DNA of 64,000 nt, taken from Bifidobacterium breve DSM 20213 = JCM 1192 (lineage in GTDB: Bacteria > Actinomycetota > Actinomycetes > Actinomycetales > Bifidobacteriaceae). Position 1 is the first letter of the stretch; each line of letters begins with the position of its first letter. The DNA lies in contig NZ_AP012324.1 of the NCBI RefSeq assembly GCF_001025175.1, positions 124,001 through 188,000 on the forward strand. The letters run 5' to 3'. Of this stretch, positions 46,686-54,823 are shown piece by piece. The position numbers and the translations under genes were made by a program. Under the pieces are notes generated by a model. That model made no database searches, had not been told where the DNA came from, and saw only the letters and a program-made list of their open reading frames with translations.

Positions 46686-47342
46686 ATGATTGGAACATGC
46701 ATTGCATCGGGGTGCGCGGCGTTCGCATGCTGGCTGAGCATGGTGAAGCCGCGTGCAGCCAGTCGTCTGCCTGACATTGGGCAATGGGCGAATCATGACG
46801 AGCCTGTTGTGGTTGCCGATGCGGCATGGGCCATGCTGGTGCTGCGGATGGTGCAAGTGTCTCTGCGGCAAGGAGCCTCGGTTCCGCGGGCCCTTGATGT
46901 TGTGGGCCGCGCTGTTGGAGGCGCATACGGTCAATGCTTAAGCCGCGTGGGCGAATCATTATTGCGCGGCGTCTCATGGTCGGACGCATGGTGTGCCGCC
47001 TTAGCCGGGACGGATGCTTCGGCGGGGATGAACCATTCCGCTCGTTTGGGTGGCGCAAAACGGCGAGGCCGGTCAGGGCAGCATGGCGATACGGATGGCG
47101 GTGCTGGTGACATCGCACTGGGCATGATCCGCGAGTCTTTGGAACCGGCTTGGTTGCAAGGGGATTCTCCCGGAGTGCTTATCGATGCTGCTGTCGAACA
47201 GCTTGATAAGGATGAGCGAGCGCGTATAGAACGTGCCGCTGCCCGTTTGTCCGTGCGTTTGCTGATGCCGACTGGCTTGTGCTTTTTGCCGGCGTTTGTC
47301 ATTGTCGGAGTACTTCCAGCAATTGCTTCTTTCCTGATGTAG
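46686..47342 (+). CDS. tadC: Tad pilus membrane protein TadC
   Basis: A 218-residue GspF-like membrane protein: an N-terminal hydrophobic segment (CIASGCAAFACWLSMV), a cytoplasmic region with MLVLRMVQVSLRQGASVPRALDVVGRAVGG, and a C-terminal hairpin (RLSVRLLMPTGLCFLPAFVIVGVLPAIASFLM) typical of TadB/TadC. It overlaps nothing and follows tadB by 22 bases. The middle contains an Ala/Gly/Ser/Asp-rich stretch poorly conserved in such proteins. It is the last gene before the second Tad transcription unit. Confidence 0.82.
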   Translation: MIGTCIASGCAAFACWLSMVKPRAASRLPDIGQWANHDEPVVVADAAWAMLVLRMVQVSLRQGASVPRALDVVGRAVGGAYGQCLSRVGESLLRGVSWSDAWCAALAGTDASAGMNHSARLGGAKRRGRSGQHGDTDGGAGDIALGMIRESLEPAWLQGDSPGVLIDAAVEQLDKDERARIERAAARLSVRLLMPTGLCFLPAFVIVGVLPAIASFLM

Positions 47343-47421
47343 GTTTCTTCTGGCCTGTTTTGGTTGTCTCGTCTTGCGTTGTGCCATCGTCTTGCGTTGT
47401 GTCATGACGCATGGCTGGTGG

Positions 47422-47483
47422 TTATCCACTTTTGTTGTGGATGACACGCCGCGGTGTGGATAACTTGGCAAGCTAGAACCACA
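47422..47483. promoter_or_regulatory. Tad-locus upstream element, copy 2 (inverted DnaA-box-like sites)
   Basis: TTATCCACT (47422-47430) and TGTGGATAA (47455-47463), then TTGGCAAGCTAGAACCACA. It matches the element upstream of tadZ in sequence, orientation and spacing. It stands 150 bases upstream of the Flp pilin gene. Confidence 0.75.
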
Positions 47484-47633
47484 TGTGCTGTTCGCTGATG
47501 CGCCGCACGCCGGATTGCTTCACAGTGGAACTCACCTCGCGTCACAGTGTTCGGCGCGAGGGCCAAACGCTATCGCACGGAGTCAGGAGAGCGCACGATT
47601 GATGTGGGCCTTCCCGTGGGGAAAGGAATACCG

Positions 47634-47921
47634 ATGGACACGCACATTCCCATCATCGTTGATGGTCAAGCGGGCATATTTGCCCACAGCAAAGCCAAAA
47701 TCGCCGAGCTCAATGCCCGTGCCAAAGAACGACTATGCCTCATGGATGCACGGATGCGCACGCTTATGGCTGAGCCGGAAGAAGGAGCGGCCACAGCCGA
47801 GTACGCGGTGGTGCTGATTGCCGCCACCGGGTTCGCGGCGCTTTTGGTCACCATTCTGAAGTCGGATGCCATTAAGACGTTGCTGACAAATCTGATCAAA
47901 AAGGCGTTGAACGTCGGGTGA
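47634..47921 (+). CDS. flp: Flp-type prepilin (Tad major pilin)
   Basis: A 95-residue type IVb prepilin. A 51-residue leader ends in EPEEG, and the mature part begins AATAEYAVVLIAATGFAALL, with the diagnostic Glu5-Tyr6 of Flp pilins and a hydrophobic helix. The mature pilin would have 44 residues. The leader is unusually long; ATGs inside it (for example at 47742) could be the true start. The chosen ATG follows GGGGAAAGGAATACCG. The prepilin peptidase (TadV) is not encoded nearby and must come from elsewhere. Confidence 0.88.
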   Translation: MDTHIPIIVDGQAGIFAHSKAKIAELNARAKERLCLMDARMRTLMAEPEEGAATAEYAVVLIAATGFAALLVTILKSDAIKTLLTNLIKKALNVG

Positions 47922-47937
47922 GCGACTCGGGAGGGCA

Positions 47938-48318
47938 ATGAACATGAGAAAAGGTCTCAGCAGATGGCTCGCCCGTTTGCCGCCTGTGCACAATGAGGGT
48001 GCGGCCACGGCCGAGTTCGCGGTAGTGCTGCCCAGCGTCATTGCAATAACGGGGGTGTTGCTGACGCTTACCCGAGTGGTTGCGGTATCCATGGATTGCC
48101 AAAGTGCCGCAACGGCATCCGCGCGTGAATTGGTGGTTTCTGATGATGAATCCGCAGCACAACAGGCTGCCGTGAATATTGTGGGAAGCCGAGTGGATGT
48201 GACTGTGCATCAGGAAGGCAGCTTGGTGCGAGTGGCGGTCGAATGCCCCGTTTTGCCAGGGCCTTTGAATGTGACTCCTACTCGGGTGCATGGTGAAGCT
48301 GTGGCTGCGCGGCAATAA
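47938..48318 (+). CDS. tadE: TadE-like minor pseudopilin
   Basis: A 126-residue TadE-family protein. The processing site NEG at residues 19-21 is followed by AATAEFAVVLPSVIAITGVLL, so the mature form has Glu5-Phe6 and a hydrophobic helix. The C-terminal ~70 residues form a small soluble domain. It starts 17 bases after flp with GGGAGGGCA in front. TadE acts with TadF as minor pilins or initiation factors of the Flp fibre. Confidence 0.85.
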   Translation: MNMRKGLSRWLARLPPVHNEGAATAEFAVVLPSVIAITGVLLTLTRVVAVSMDCQSAATASARELVVSDDESAAQQAAVNIVGSRVDVTVHQEGSLVRVAVECPVLPGPLNVTPTRVHGEAVAARQ

Positions 48319-48350
48319 CACACACGGTCGGTCGGGAGGGGGGAACGGCG

Positions 48351-48740
48351 ATGGCGGCATGTATGCCACGTATGTCACGTCTTGAAGAAGGGTCAGGCAC
48401 AATGGCCGGTGTCATGCTGGTCATGCTGGTTGGGGTGGCTCTTTCGGCAACGGCGTGCATTGGCAATCTGGTGGTTTGCCAAAACCGGGCACGTTCCCTA
48501 GCTGACCTCATCGCTTTCGATGCCGCCTATGCCGCATGGCATGGGTGGGCGGACGATCCATGCGCGTTCGCAGGTCAGCTGGCCGTATCCAATAGCGTCG
48601 CATTGCCCGATTGCATGGTGCAGTCGGATGATGTGCAGGTCACCGTGGCAGTGGATACTGCAGTCCCATTGACGCCGCGCGTGCAGCGAACGGCTCTTGC
48701 CGGACCGGCGGAATGCGATAAGGGAGGTGCTAGTGAGTAA
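48351..48740 (+). CDS. tadF: TadF-like minor pseudopilin / helicase-secretion neighbour protein
   Basis: A 129-residue protein with a short N-terminal part ending in LEEG, then SGTMAGVMLVMLVGVALSAT, a pilin-like hydrophobic helix without the Glu5. Two Cys residues in the C-terminal half could form a disulfide. The location directly after tadE and the pseudopilin layout support a TadF/TadG-like or Rv3654c-like role. It is the last gene of the Tad locus. Confidence 0.75.
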   Translation: MAACMPRMSRLEEGSGTMAGVMLVMLVGVALSATACIGNLVVCQNRARSLADLIAFDAAYAAWHGWADDPCAFAGQLAVSNSVALPDCMVQSDDVQVTVAVDTAVPLTPRVQRTALAGPAECDKGGASE

Positions 48741-48804
48741 CCACACAGCATAAAACAGGGCCGCATTCTAGCGGACTTTCGCCATCCTTGGCTAAGGTAA
48801 AAGC

Positions 48805-49935
48805 ATGAGCGAGAGTGAACACAACGAGCGCCGCAGCATCGTGGCAATGGTGGGAAACCCCACCTCCGATAAAGGACGCGGTGCCAAGGTGGATGCGCAG
48901 GTGCTGAATCTGCTGGAAGAGGCAGGTCGCTCCCATAATTTTGAAGTCATCGACATTACCGGTACGAGTTTCGAGGATTCATTGCATCAGGCTCGTGAAC
49001 GGTCGCATGAGTATGACTACTTGGTGGTGGTCGGTGGCGACGGCATGATAGCGCTTGGCGCCAATGCGGTTGGGTGCAGCGGCAAGCCTTTGGGTATTGT
49101 GGCCATGGGGTCGGGCAACGATTTCGCTCGCGGGCTCAAGCTGCCGGTGAACCGTATTGAAACCGCGGTGGAAGGCATCGTGGGCGCCATCGTGCGCGGT
49201 TCGCATATCGATGTGGACATGGGCCGTGTGACTTCCTTGGAAGGTGGTTATGCGGTAGATACGTCCACCGGGGAGGAATACGAGTGCGAGGGCGACAGGT
49301 CCGCTGAGTATCCGATCGATCGCTACTATGCCGGCATGCTCTCCTGCGGTCTTGATGCGAGCATCAATGACCGTGCGAACCATTCGCGTCTGCCGACCGG
49401 CACCATGCGCTATTTCTCGGCGGTACTGGTGGAGCTGACGCATATGAAGCGTTACGGATACCACATCAAGGCCACGTTGGCCGATGGTTCCGTGGACGAG
49501 AGGGACATCATCACCCCGCTGTTGACAGTCGCGAATTCACGGCATATCGGTGGTGGTATCGAGGTGTCGCCATACTCCTGTTTCTCCGACGGATTGCTGG
49601 ATTTGGTGTGGATGGATCATGTGCCGAACGTGCGGGAGTGCGCAGTGGCTCTTGCGAATGCGTATAACGGCAAGCTGCTTGCCTCCGACGTATTTGGGTG
49701 GGAGCGGATTCGAGAAATCGAGGTCACTCGCGCAAACGAAGGCGATGAGCCTCCGGTGCTGATGGCTGATGGTGAATACATCGGGCATTTGCCGGTTCGT
49801 GTGGTGGCGGAGAATTGCGCGCTGCGCGTGCTGGTGCCGCCGGCCGTGGCGGCACGTGAGGTCGATTCCAGGCAGCAGGTGCTCGATGCCATCACCCGCG
49901 ATGGCCGTGATCCCGTGACCGGACGCTTTAACTAG
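48805..49935 (+). CDS. Diacylglycerol/lipid kinase family protein
   Basis: A 376-residue DAGK catalytic-domain protein (PF00781, YegS/DgkB class). The nucleotide motif VVVGGDGMIALGANAV is at about residues 72-87, and the GSGNDFARGLKLP segment at about 102-114 is diagnostic. The C-terminal domain carries VANSRHIGGGIEVSPYSCFSDGLLDLVW, also typical. It phosphorylates a lipid such as diacylglycerol, which would recycle diacylglycerol in membrane metabolism. The start ATG has no strong ribosome-binding site (AAGGTAAAAGC). The exact substrate is unknown. Confidence 0.92.
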   Translation: MSESEHNERRSIVAMVGNPTSDKGRGAKVDAQVLNLLEEAGRSHNFEVIDITGTSFEDSLHQARERSHEYDYLVVVGGDGMIALGANAVGCSGKPLGIVAMGSGNDFARGLKLPVNRIETAVEGIVGAIVRGSHIDVDMGRVTSLEGGYAVDTSTGEEYECEGDRSAEYPIDRYYAGMLSCGLDASINDRANHSRLPTGTMRYFSAVLVELTHMKRYGYHIKATLADGSVDERDIITPLLTVANSRHIGGGIEVSPYSCFSDGLLDLVWMDHVPNVRECAVALANAYNGKLLASDVFGWERIREIEVTRANEGDEPPVLMADGEYIGHLPVRVVAENCALRVLVPPAVAAREVDSRQQVLDAITRDGRDPVTGRFN

Positions 49936-49949
49936 ACGAAAATGCTTTG

Positions 49950-50001
49950 GCTCCCCTCTCCGAGCGGAGCTGTCGGCGAAGCTGACTGAGGGGAGGTCTG
50001 C
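49950..50001. repeat. REP-like palindrome after the lipid kinase gene
   Basis: TTGGCTCCCCTCTCCGAGCGGAGCTGTCGGCGAAGCTGACTGAGGGGAG: both family hairpins are present. It lies between two convergent genes and may terminate both. Confidence 0.65.
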
Positions 50002-50013
50002 CGCTGGCAGCGG

Positions 50014-50613
50014 TTATGCGATGTAGCTTTCGATGTGTAGCGTCTGTGCAATGACTTCCTTGATGGTGCGATCGCTGACACCGGGGTGTGAGCGGATCAG
50101 GGAGATCAGTCCCACGTTGAGCGTGAAGAACGTCTCGTGGACGTTGGTGATTGGCAGCCCATGCATCTGCTCGAAGTCGCGCACTGTGGTCTGGGCGATG
50201 TAGTCTGCGATGCGGTCGGCGGCCTGGTCGATGAATTTGATGTACAGTTCGGCGTTGCCGTCCTGGATCATCCGGTTCGAGAACGGGCTTTCGTCGGCAA
50301 TGAGCGAACGCAGTACGAGAACGATTTCGTCAAGCGCCTTGTTCACGTTGCCGATTTCGCGGGCCTGGTTCCATTCCTCGAGCTTGGTGAGGATCTCATC
50401 GATCACATCATCCAGCACGGCGTCGGCCACGGCGTCCTTGTCGTTGAAGTAGTGGTAGAACAGCGATCGCGTCATGCCGACCTTGCTGGCGATGTCGGAG
50501 ACGGTGATCTTGGAGAAGCCCTTTTCCAAGCAGATTTCGCGTGCGGCGCGCACAATGGACTCGCGGCGAGTGTCTCCGCGGTTGGCGCGCTTGTCCTTGA
50601 GAATCCGGCTCAT
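50014..50613 (-). CDS. TetR-family transcriptional regulator
   Basis: A 199-residue regulator. The N-terminal TetR HTH is clear: RRESIVRAAREICLEKGFSKITVSDIASKVGMTRSLFYHYFNDKDAV (residues about 15-60). The C-terminal helical ligand domain has no recognisable specificity. The ATG follows CAGGAGGCACCC. The gene is divergent from dnaX with 221 bases between, and convergent with the lipid kinase gene. The regulated gene is unknown; itself is the simplest guess. Confidence 0.9.
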   Translation of the reverse strand: MSRILKDKRANRGDTRRESIVRAAREICLEKGFSKITVSDIASKVGMTRSLFYHYFNDKDAVADAVLDDVIDEILTKLEEWNQAREIGNVNKALDEIVLVLRSLIADESPFSNRMIQDGNAELYIKFIDQAADRIADYIAQTTVRDFEQMHGLPITNVHETFFTLNVGLISLIRSHPGVSDRTIKEVIAQTLHIESYIA

Positions 50614-50834
50614 GGGTGCCTCCTGAATGTAACTGATGTTGACACTATGTTAAACAAACGGGAGTACGAGGAAATACCGAACAAAATAACGTCAATTCCG
50701 AAACCGTGTGGTGCATGTCGCCCATGAGATCGCCAATATATCAACGAAGCAATGAACTGCTCGGAATGGTATATACCGAAACGATCTCTGTTATTTACGA
50801 AAAATTGAGTGAGGGGCAAGGTAGGTTAGTAGCT

Positions 50835-53489
50835 ATGGCACTTGCACTGTATCGTCGCTATCGTCCGGACACCTTTGAAGGTGTGATCGGCCAGGACCAG
50901 GTCACGGTTCCTCTGATGCGAGCCCTTGACGAGGGCAGGCTCACGCATGCCTATTTGTTCTCCGGCCCGCGAGGCTGCGGCAAGACCAGTTCCGCGCGTA
51001 TCCTGGCCCGTTGCGTCAACTGCGCCAAGGGCCCAACCTCGCATCCGTGCGGCGAGTGTGAAAGCTGCAAGGATCTGGCCACCGGAGGCCCGGGATCCAT
51101 CGATGTGGTCGAAATCGATGCCGCCTCACACAACGGTGTGGACGATGCCCGCGAATTGCGCGAACGCGCCGGGTTCGCCCCCGCCCGCGACCGCTACAAG
51201 ATTTTCATCCTCGACGAGGCTCACATGGTCACGCAGCAGGGCTTCAACGCGCTGCTCAAGATCGTTGAGGAACCGCCCGAGCATGTGATGTTCATCTTCG
51301 CCACCACCGAACCGGACAAGGTGATTGGCACCATCCGTTCGCGTACCCATCATTACCCGTTCCGTCTGGTGCCGCAGGAGGTCATGGGCCCCTATCTGGA
51401 AACGATCTGCGAGAAAGAGAGCATCAAGCCTGAGCCCGGCGTGCTGAAACTCGCGATGCGTGCCGGCGGCGGCTCCATGCGAGACACCCTGTCCGTGTTG
51501 GACCAGCTCATGGTCGGTTCCGTCGAGGGCGTCATCACCCATGATGCCGCCGTGGCTCTGCTTGGTTTCACTCCTGAAGCGTTGATCGGTGAGGCCATCG
51601 ATGCGGTCATCGATCATAACGGCGAGGCCCTGTACGGCGTGATCCAGAAGGTCGTGGTCGGCGGGTTCGACCCACGACGATTCGTGGAGGATCTGCTGGC
51701 CCGCGTGCGTGACCTGCTGGTGCTGACTTTGGCGGGCGACCGCGCGGAATCCGTGCTGTCAGACACGGCCGAGGCCGAGGACATGGACGACCTGCACCGC
51801 CAGGCCAAGGCCCTTGGACTGAGCGCGCTCACCGCCATTGCGGATATCATCAACACCACGCTGGGTGCCATGACCGGTGCCATCTCTCCGCGTATGCGAC
51901 TCGAATTGCTGGCGGCCCGACTGCTGGCCGGCAGCGAAAACGGGTTCGTTGCACCCGCTGCCGCTCCCGCATTGGGAGCTCCCGCGTCAGCCACAGGAGC
52001 TGTAGCCTCTGCCGCTCCCGCTGCGGGAGGTGCAGCAGGTGGTTTTGCCGGCGCATCTCGTGGCGGTTTCGTCGGGGCCTCACACGGTGGATTCGCCGGC
52101 GCTGCACGAAATCAAGCACAGACGCAGACCGCGCCCGCAGCCGCCGCCCCTGCTGCGCCTGCATCTCCTGCTACGAATGCTGCGGCTCCAAGCTCCGACT
52201 CCCGATCCATTGATGAAAAGTGGAATGCAGCCGTTACAGCATTGCCGCAGGCCATCCGCGAATACGTCACCAGAGACAAGGTGCCGACGGTGGCATTCGG
52301 CCCCAACCGTAAGGGATTGCCCTGCCTGTCCATGACCTTCGACAAGCCGCTCAGCCAGCATGCGTTTGCGCTCGCGGTGGATAACAGCGGCAAAAAGGCC
52401 GCAATCGTGGTGATGGATGCCGTACGCCAGGAATTCGGTGCCGATGCGGTTATCGCTCCTGCGTCCGTTGCAGCCAACGGTGAGCGAGTGGAATCCGTCA
52501 AGCGCCTGAGCCCCGAACAGTTGGCCAAGGTCAAGCAGCAGATTGCGATGGCCAAGGCGGGTCTGGCCGCTTCGAGTCTGGGAGCTGGCCTGGGCATGCA
52601 TTCCGGCAGTGAGCCAAAAGCTCAGAAGCCGGCTGCTGAGGGGAACGCCGAAGATGCGGATGGCAGCCACCGTGCCTCTGGCGTAACGCCGGGAGGCACT
52701 TCGAACAAGCCCGATTTGGATGATGACGATCCATGGGCCAAACCTGCCGCATCGTCTGAGGCTGTGGTCGAGCCATCTGCGTCTGCAGGTGAGCCGTCTG
52801 TTGATGGTTTTGCTCCGAGCAATCCAGACCCTGCATCTGCACAGGCGCCTGAAGAGCACCACAAGAAGCATGTCGCCGTGCCGGACATGAGCGATGACGT
52901 GGACCCATGGGCAACGCCGGCAGCACCTGTCGCACACGCACAAGATGCGACCGCCAATACCCAGGCCGGCCAAGCTGAGCAATTCACCGCGTCTACTTCC
53001 TCGAACGTGGGTGCCCCGGCTGCGGATTCTGCTGCCTCAACGGCATCCGCTGACCCGTGGAACCAGCCGGTGCCTCCGCCTGCCGAACCGATGGGTGGCC
53101 CGTGGAACCAGCCTGCTGCGTCTGCGCCGCAAGCTGCGCCGGATCCATGGAATCAACCAGCTCCTCCGCAATCGGAACCGGATCCGTGGAATCAACCGCA
53201 GGGTCAGGCTCAGCGGCAGACCCCATCACAGAGTCAGGGTATGCCGCAAAGCCAGAACTCGGGCGCTGCTGACCCGTGGAACCAGCCAATGCCACCGAGC
53301 CCTCAGCCGCAGGTTGCGGCCGAGGACGATGAGTATTCGATGAGCGACCAGTCGCTTGGCGATGCCACGGCCATGAAGATGGATGATCTCAAGAAGCTGT
53401 TCGAGGTCAAGAAGGTCGAGGAGTTTGCGGCCGATGACCCAAAGAACCCGAAGAACATCCAGCCCGCCAAGAAGCATACGGATGACTGA
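50835..53489 (+). CDS. dnaX: DNA polymerase III subunit gamma/tau
   Basis: An 884-residue clamp-loader subunit. It opens MALALYRRYRPDTF, with Walker A GPRGCGKTSSAR near 44, a four-Cys zinc site (CVNCAKG ... CGECESC), Walker B ILDEAHM and sensor FATTEPDKVIGTIRSR. Domain III ends near residue 370. A long disordered C-terminal half follows with three GGF(A/V)GA repeats (~405-430) and seven (D/G)PW(N/A)xP units, mostly DPWNQP. The last ~60 residues (MKMDDLKKLFEVKKVEEF) look ordered. Length is well above the ~640 of E. coli because of this tail. The ATG at 50835 is chosen by family start; the frame opens 43 codons earlier. Confidence 0.95.
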   Translation: MALALYRRYRPDTFEGVIGQDQVTVPLMRALDEGRLTHAYLFSGPRGCGKTSSARILARCVNCAKGPTSHPCGECESCKDLATGGPGSIDVVEIDAASHNGVDDARELRERAGFAPARDRYKIFILDEAHMVTQQGFNALLKIVEEPPEHVMFIFATTEPDKVIGTIRSRTHHYPFRLVPQEVMGPYLETICEKESIKPEPGVLKLAMRAGGGSMRDTLSVLDQLMVGSVEGVITHDAAVALLGFTPEALIGEAIDAVIDHNGEALYGVIQKVVVGGFDPRRFVEDLLARVRDLLVLTLAGDRAESVLSDTAEAEDMDDLHRQAKALGLSALTAIADIINTTLGAMTGAISPRMRLELLAARLLAGSENGFVAPAAAPALGAPASATGAVASAAPAAGGAAGGFAGASRGGFVGASHGGFAGAARNQAQTQTAPAAAAPAAPASPATNAAAPSSDSRSIDEKWNAAVTALPQAIREYVTRDKVPTVAFGPNRKGLPCLSMTFDKPLSQHAFALAVDNSGKKAAIVVMDAVRQEFGADAVIAPASVAANGERVESVKRLSPEQLAKVKQQIAMAKAGLAASSLGAGLGMHSGSEPKAQKPAAEGNAEDADGSHRASGVTPGGTSNKPDLDDDDPWAKPAASSEAVVEPSASAGEPSVDGFAPSNPDPASAQAPEEHHKKHVAVPDMSDDVDPWATPAAPVAHAQDATANTQAGQAEQFTASTSSNVGAPAADSAASTASADPWNQPVPPPAEPMGGPWNQPAASAPQAAPDPWNQPAPPQSEPDPWNQPQGQAQRQTPSQSQGMPQSQNSGAADPWNQPMPPSPQPQVAAEDDEYSMSDQSLGDATAMKMDDLKKLFEVKKVEEFAADDPKNPKNIQPAKKHTDD

Positions 53490-53533
53490 TCGCAGCACAC
53501 CATACGAAACAAAGAAAAACATGAGGAGCACAC

Positions 53534-54136
53534 ATGGCATTGGCCTATGACGGCGCCATCCAGCGGTTGATTGACGCATTCGGGCACCTGCCCGGAATCG
53601 GTCCCAAAGGAGCTCAGCGCATTGCTTTCTACATGCTGTCCGCCCCCGAAGATGAGGCCCGCGAGCTGGCCGAGGCCATCGAAGAGGTCAAGGCCAAGGT
53701 TCGGTTCTGTGAGATTTGTGGCAACGTGTGCGAGACGAGCCCTTGCCCGGTGTGCGCGGACCCTCGCCGCGACCGCAGCGTGATCTGCGTGGTCGAGGAG
53801 CCTAAGGACGTGATGAGCATCGAGCGCACCCGCGAATACCGCGGCCTCTACCATGTGCTCGGCGGCGCCATCAACCCGATGGCCAACGTTGGCCCTGCGG
53901 ATTTGCGCATCCCCGGCCTGCTCAAGCGTTTGGAAGGCGATGAGGTCAAAGAGGTGATCATGGCGCTTGACCCGAACATCGAAGGCGAAGCCACCACCAG
54001 TTACCTGACCCAGTTGCTGCGTCCGGTAGGCGTCAAGATTACGCGTCTTGCCAGCGGTCTGCCGGTCGGCTCCGACCTCGAATACGCCGACGAAATCACC
54101 CTCGGCCGAGCCCTAGCCGGCCGCCGCGAAGCTTAA
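53534..54136 (+). CDS. recR: Recombination mediator RecR
   Basis: A 200-residue RecR. The helix-hairpin-helix [24 protein letters not shown], the zinc finger [16 protein letters not shown] (about 58-73), the Toprim domain with [15 protein letters not shown], and the C-terminal [28 protein letters not shown] are all present and of normal length. With RecF/RecO it loads RecA on gapped DNA. It follows dnaX by 44 bases on the same strand, the widely conserved dnaX-recR arrangement. The start follows ATGAGGAGCACAC. Confidence 0.97.
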   Translation: MALAYDGAIQRLIDAFGHLPGIGPKGAQRIAFYMLSAPEDEARELAEAIEEVKAKVRFCEICGNVCETSPCPVCADPRRDRSVICVVEEPKDVMSIERTREYRGLYHVLGGAINPMANVGPADLRIPGLLKRLEGDEVKEVIMALDPNIEGEATTSYLTQLLRPVGVKITRLASGLPVGSDLEYADEITLGRALAGRREA

Positions 54137-54167
54137 GCGGCATCTCTCTCCTTGAGAGTATCGTATT

Positions 54168-54823
54168 TACAGGGAATTTCCATATGCGGCAATTGCCGAA
54201 CCGTCGTTGCCGTCCGCTCTGCAGATTGCCGTTGATCATGGGTTGCTTGCGACTAATATGACGATTATTTTGGCCGGCAGTAATGAAGGGTTCATGGAGA
54301 GCGAGGTGCTTGGCCGTAAAAGCCGATTGTATGGCCGACGCACTGCCCAAATCAGGTTGTTGCCGTTCGATTACGCTGACGCAGCGAAATTTCTTCCTAA
54401 CACGAAGTCGCAGGATTTGGTTCGTTATTACGCGACTTTTGGCGGTACTCCGTACTATCTTGCGCGTATCAATGAATCCGATGGATTCGAAGATAACGTA
54501 CTTCGACTGTTGTTCGACAACCTTTTAGCAAATGGTGGTGTAATGATCCGATTGCGCGGGAACAGACCGATATTGATGTGATTGCGGCTGATTCTCTGAG
54601 TAAGCAGATATTGATAGGCGAGTGCAAGTGGCGTAACTCATTTAATGAGACGGAAGCCGTTGAGCGGCTGCGTGGGAGGGCCGGATTAATCCGTGGTTAC
54701 TTGCCGGAGACAGCTCGGTTTGTGCTGTTTTCAAAAAATGAGGTAGGTGAATCTATCCGAAATCGATACTGCGAGGATGAACGTATGTCGTTTGTGTCTG
54801 TGGACGACATGTATGCCGGATGA
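54168..54823 (+). pseudogene. Remnant of an archaeal-type AAA ATPase (ATPase + DUF234)
   Basis: The remnant starts abruptly at YREFPYAAIAEPSLPSALQI (54168), the part just after Walker B in this family, continues as MTIILAGSNEGFMESEVLGR and RRTAQIRLLPFDYADAAKF, and reaches LRLLFDNLLANGG. Near 54540 the frame changes and the DUF234-like C-terminus follows: DPIAREQTDIDVIAADSLSK, ILIGECKWRNSFNETEAVERL. The N-terminal P-loop part and the middle are both missing, so at least two deletions occurred. These proteins are usually about 450 residues. Not functional. Confidence 0.8.

Noticed and set aside
50706-50834. Longer dnaX start at 50706
   Set aside because: The extra 43 residues do not resemble any DnaX N-terminus; the family start MALALYRRYRP is at 50835.
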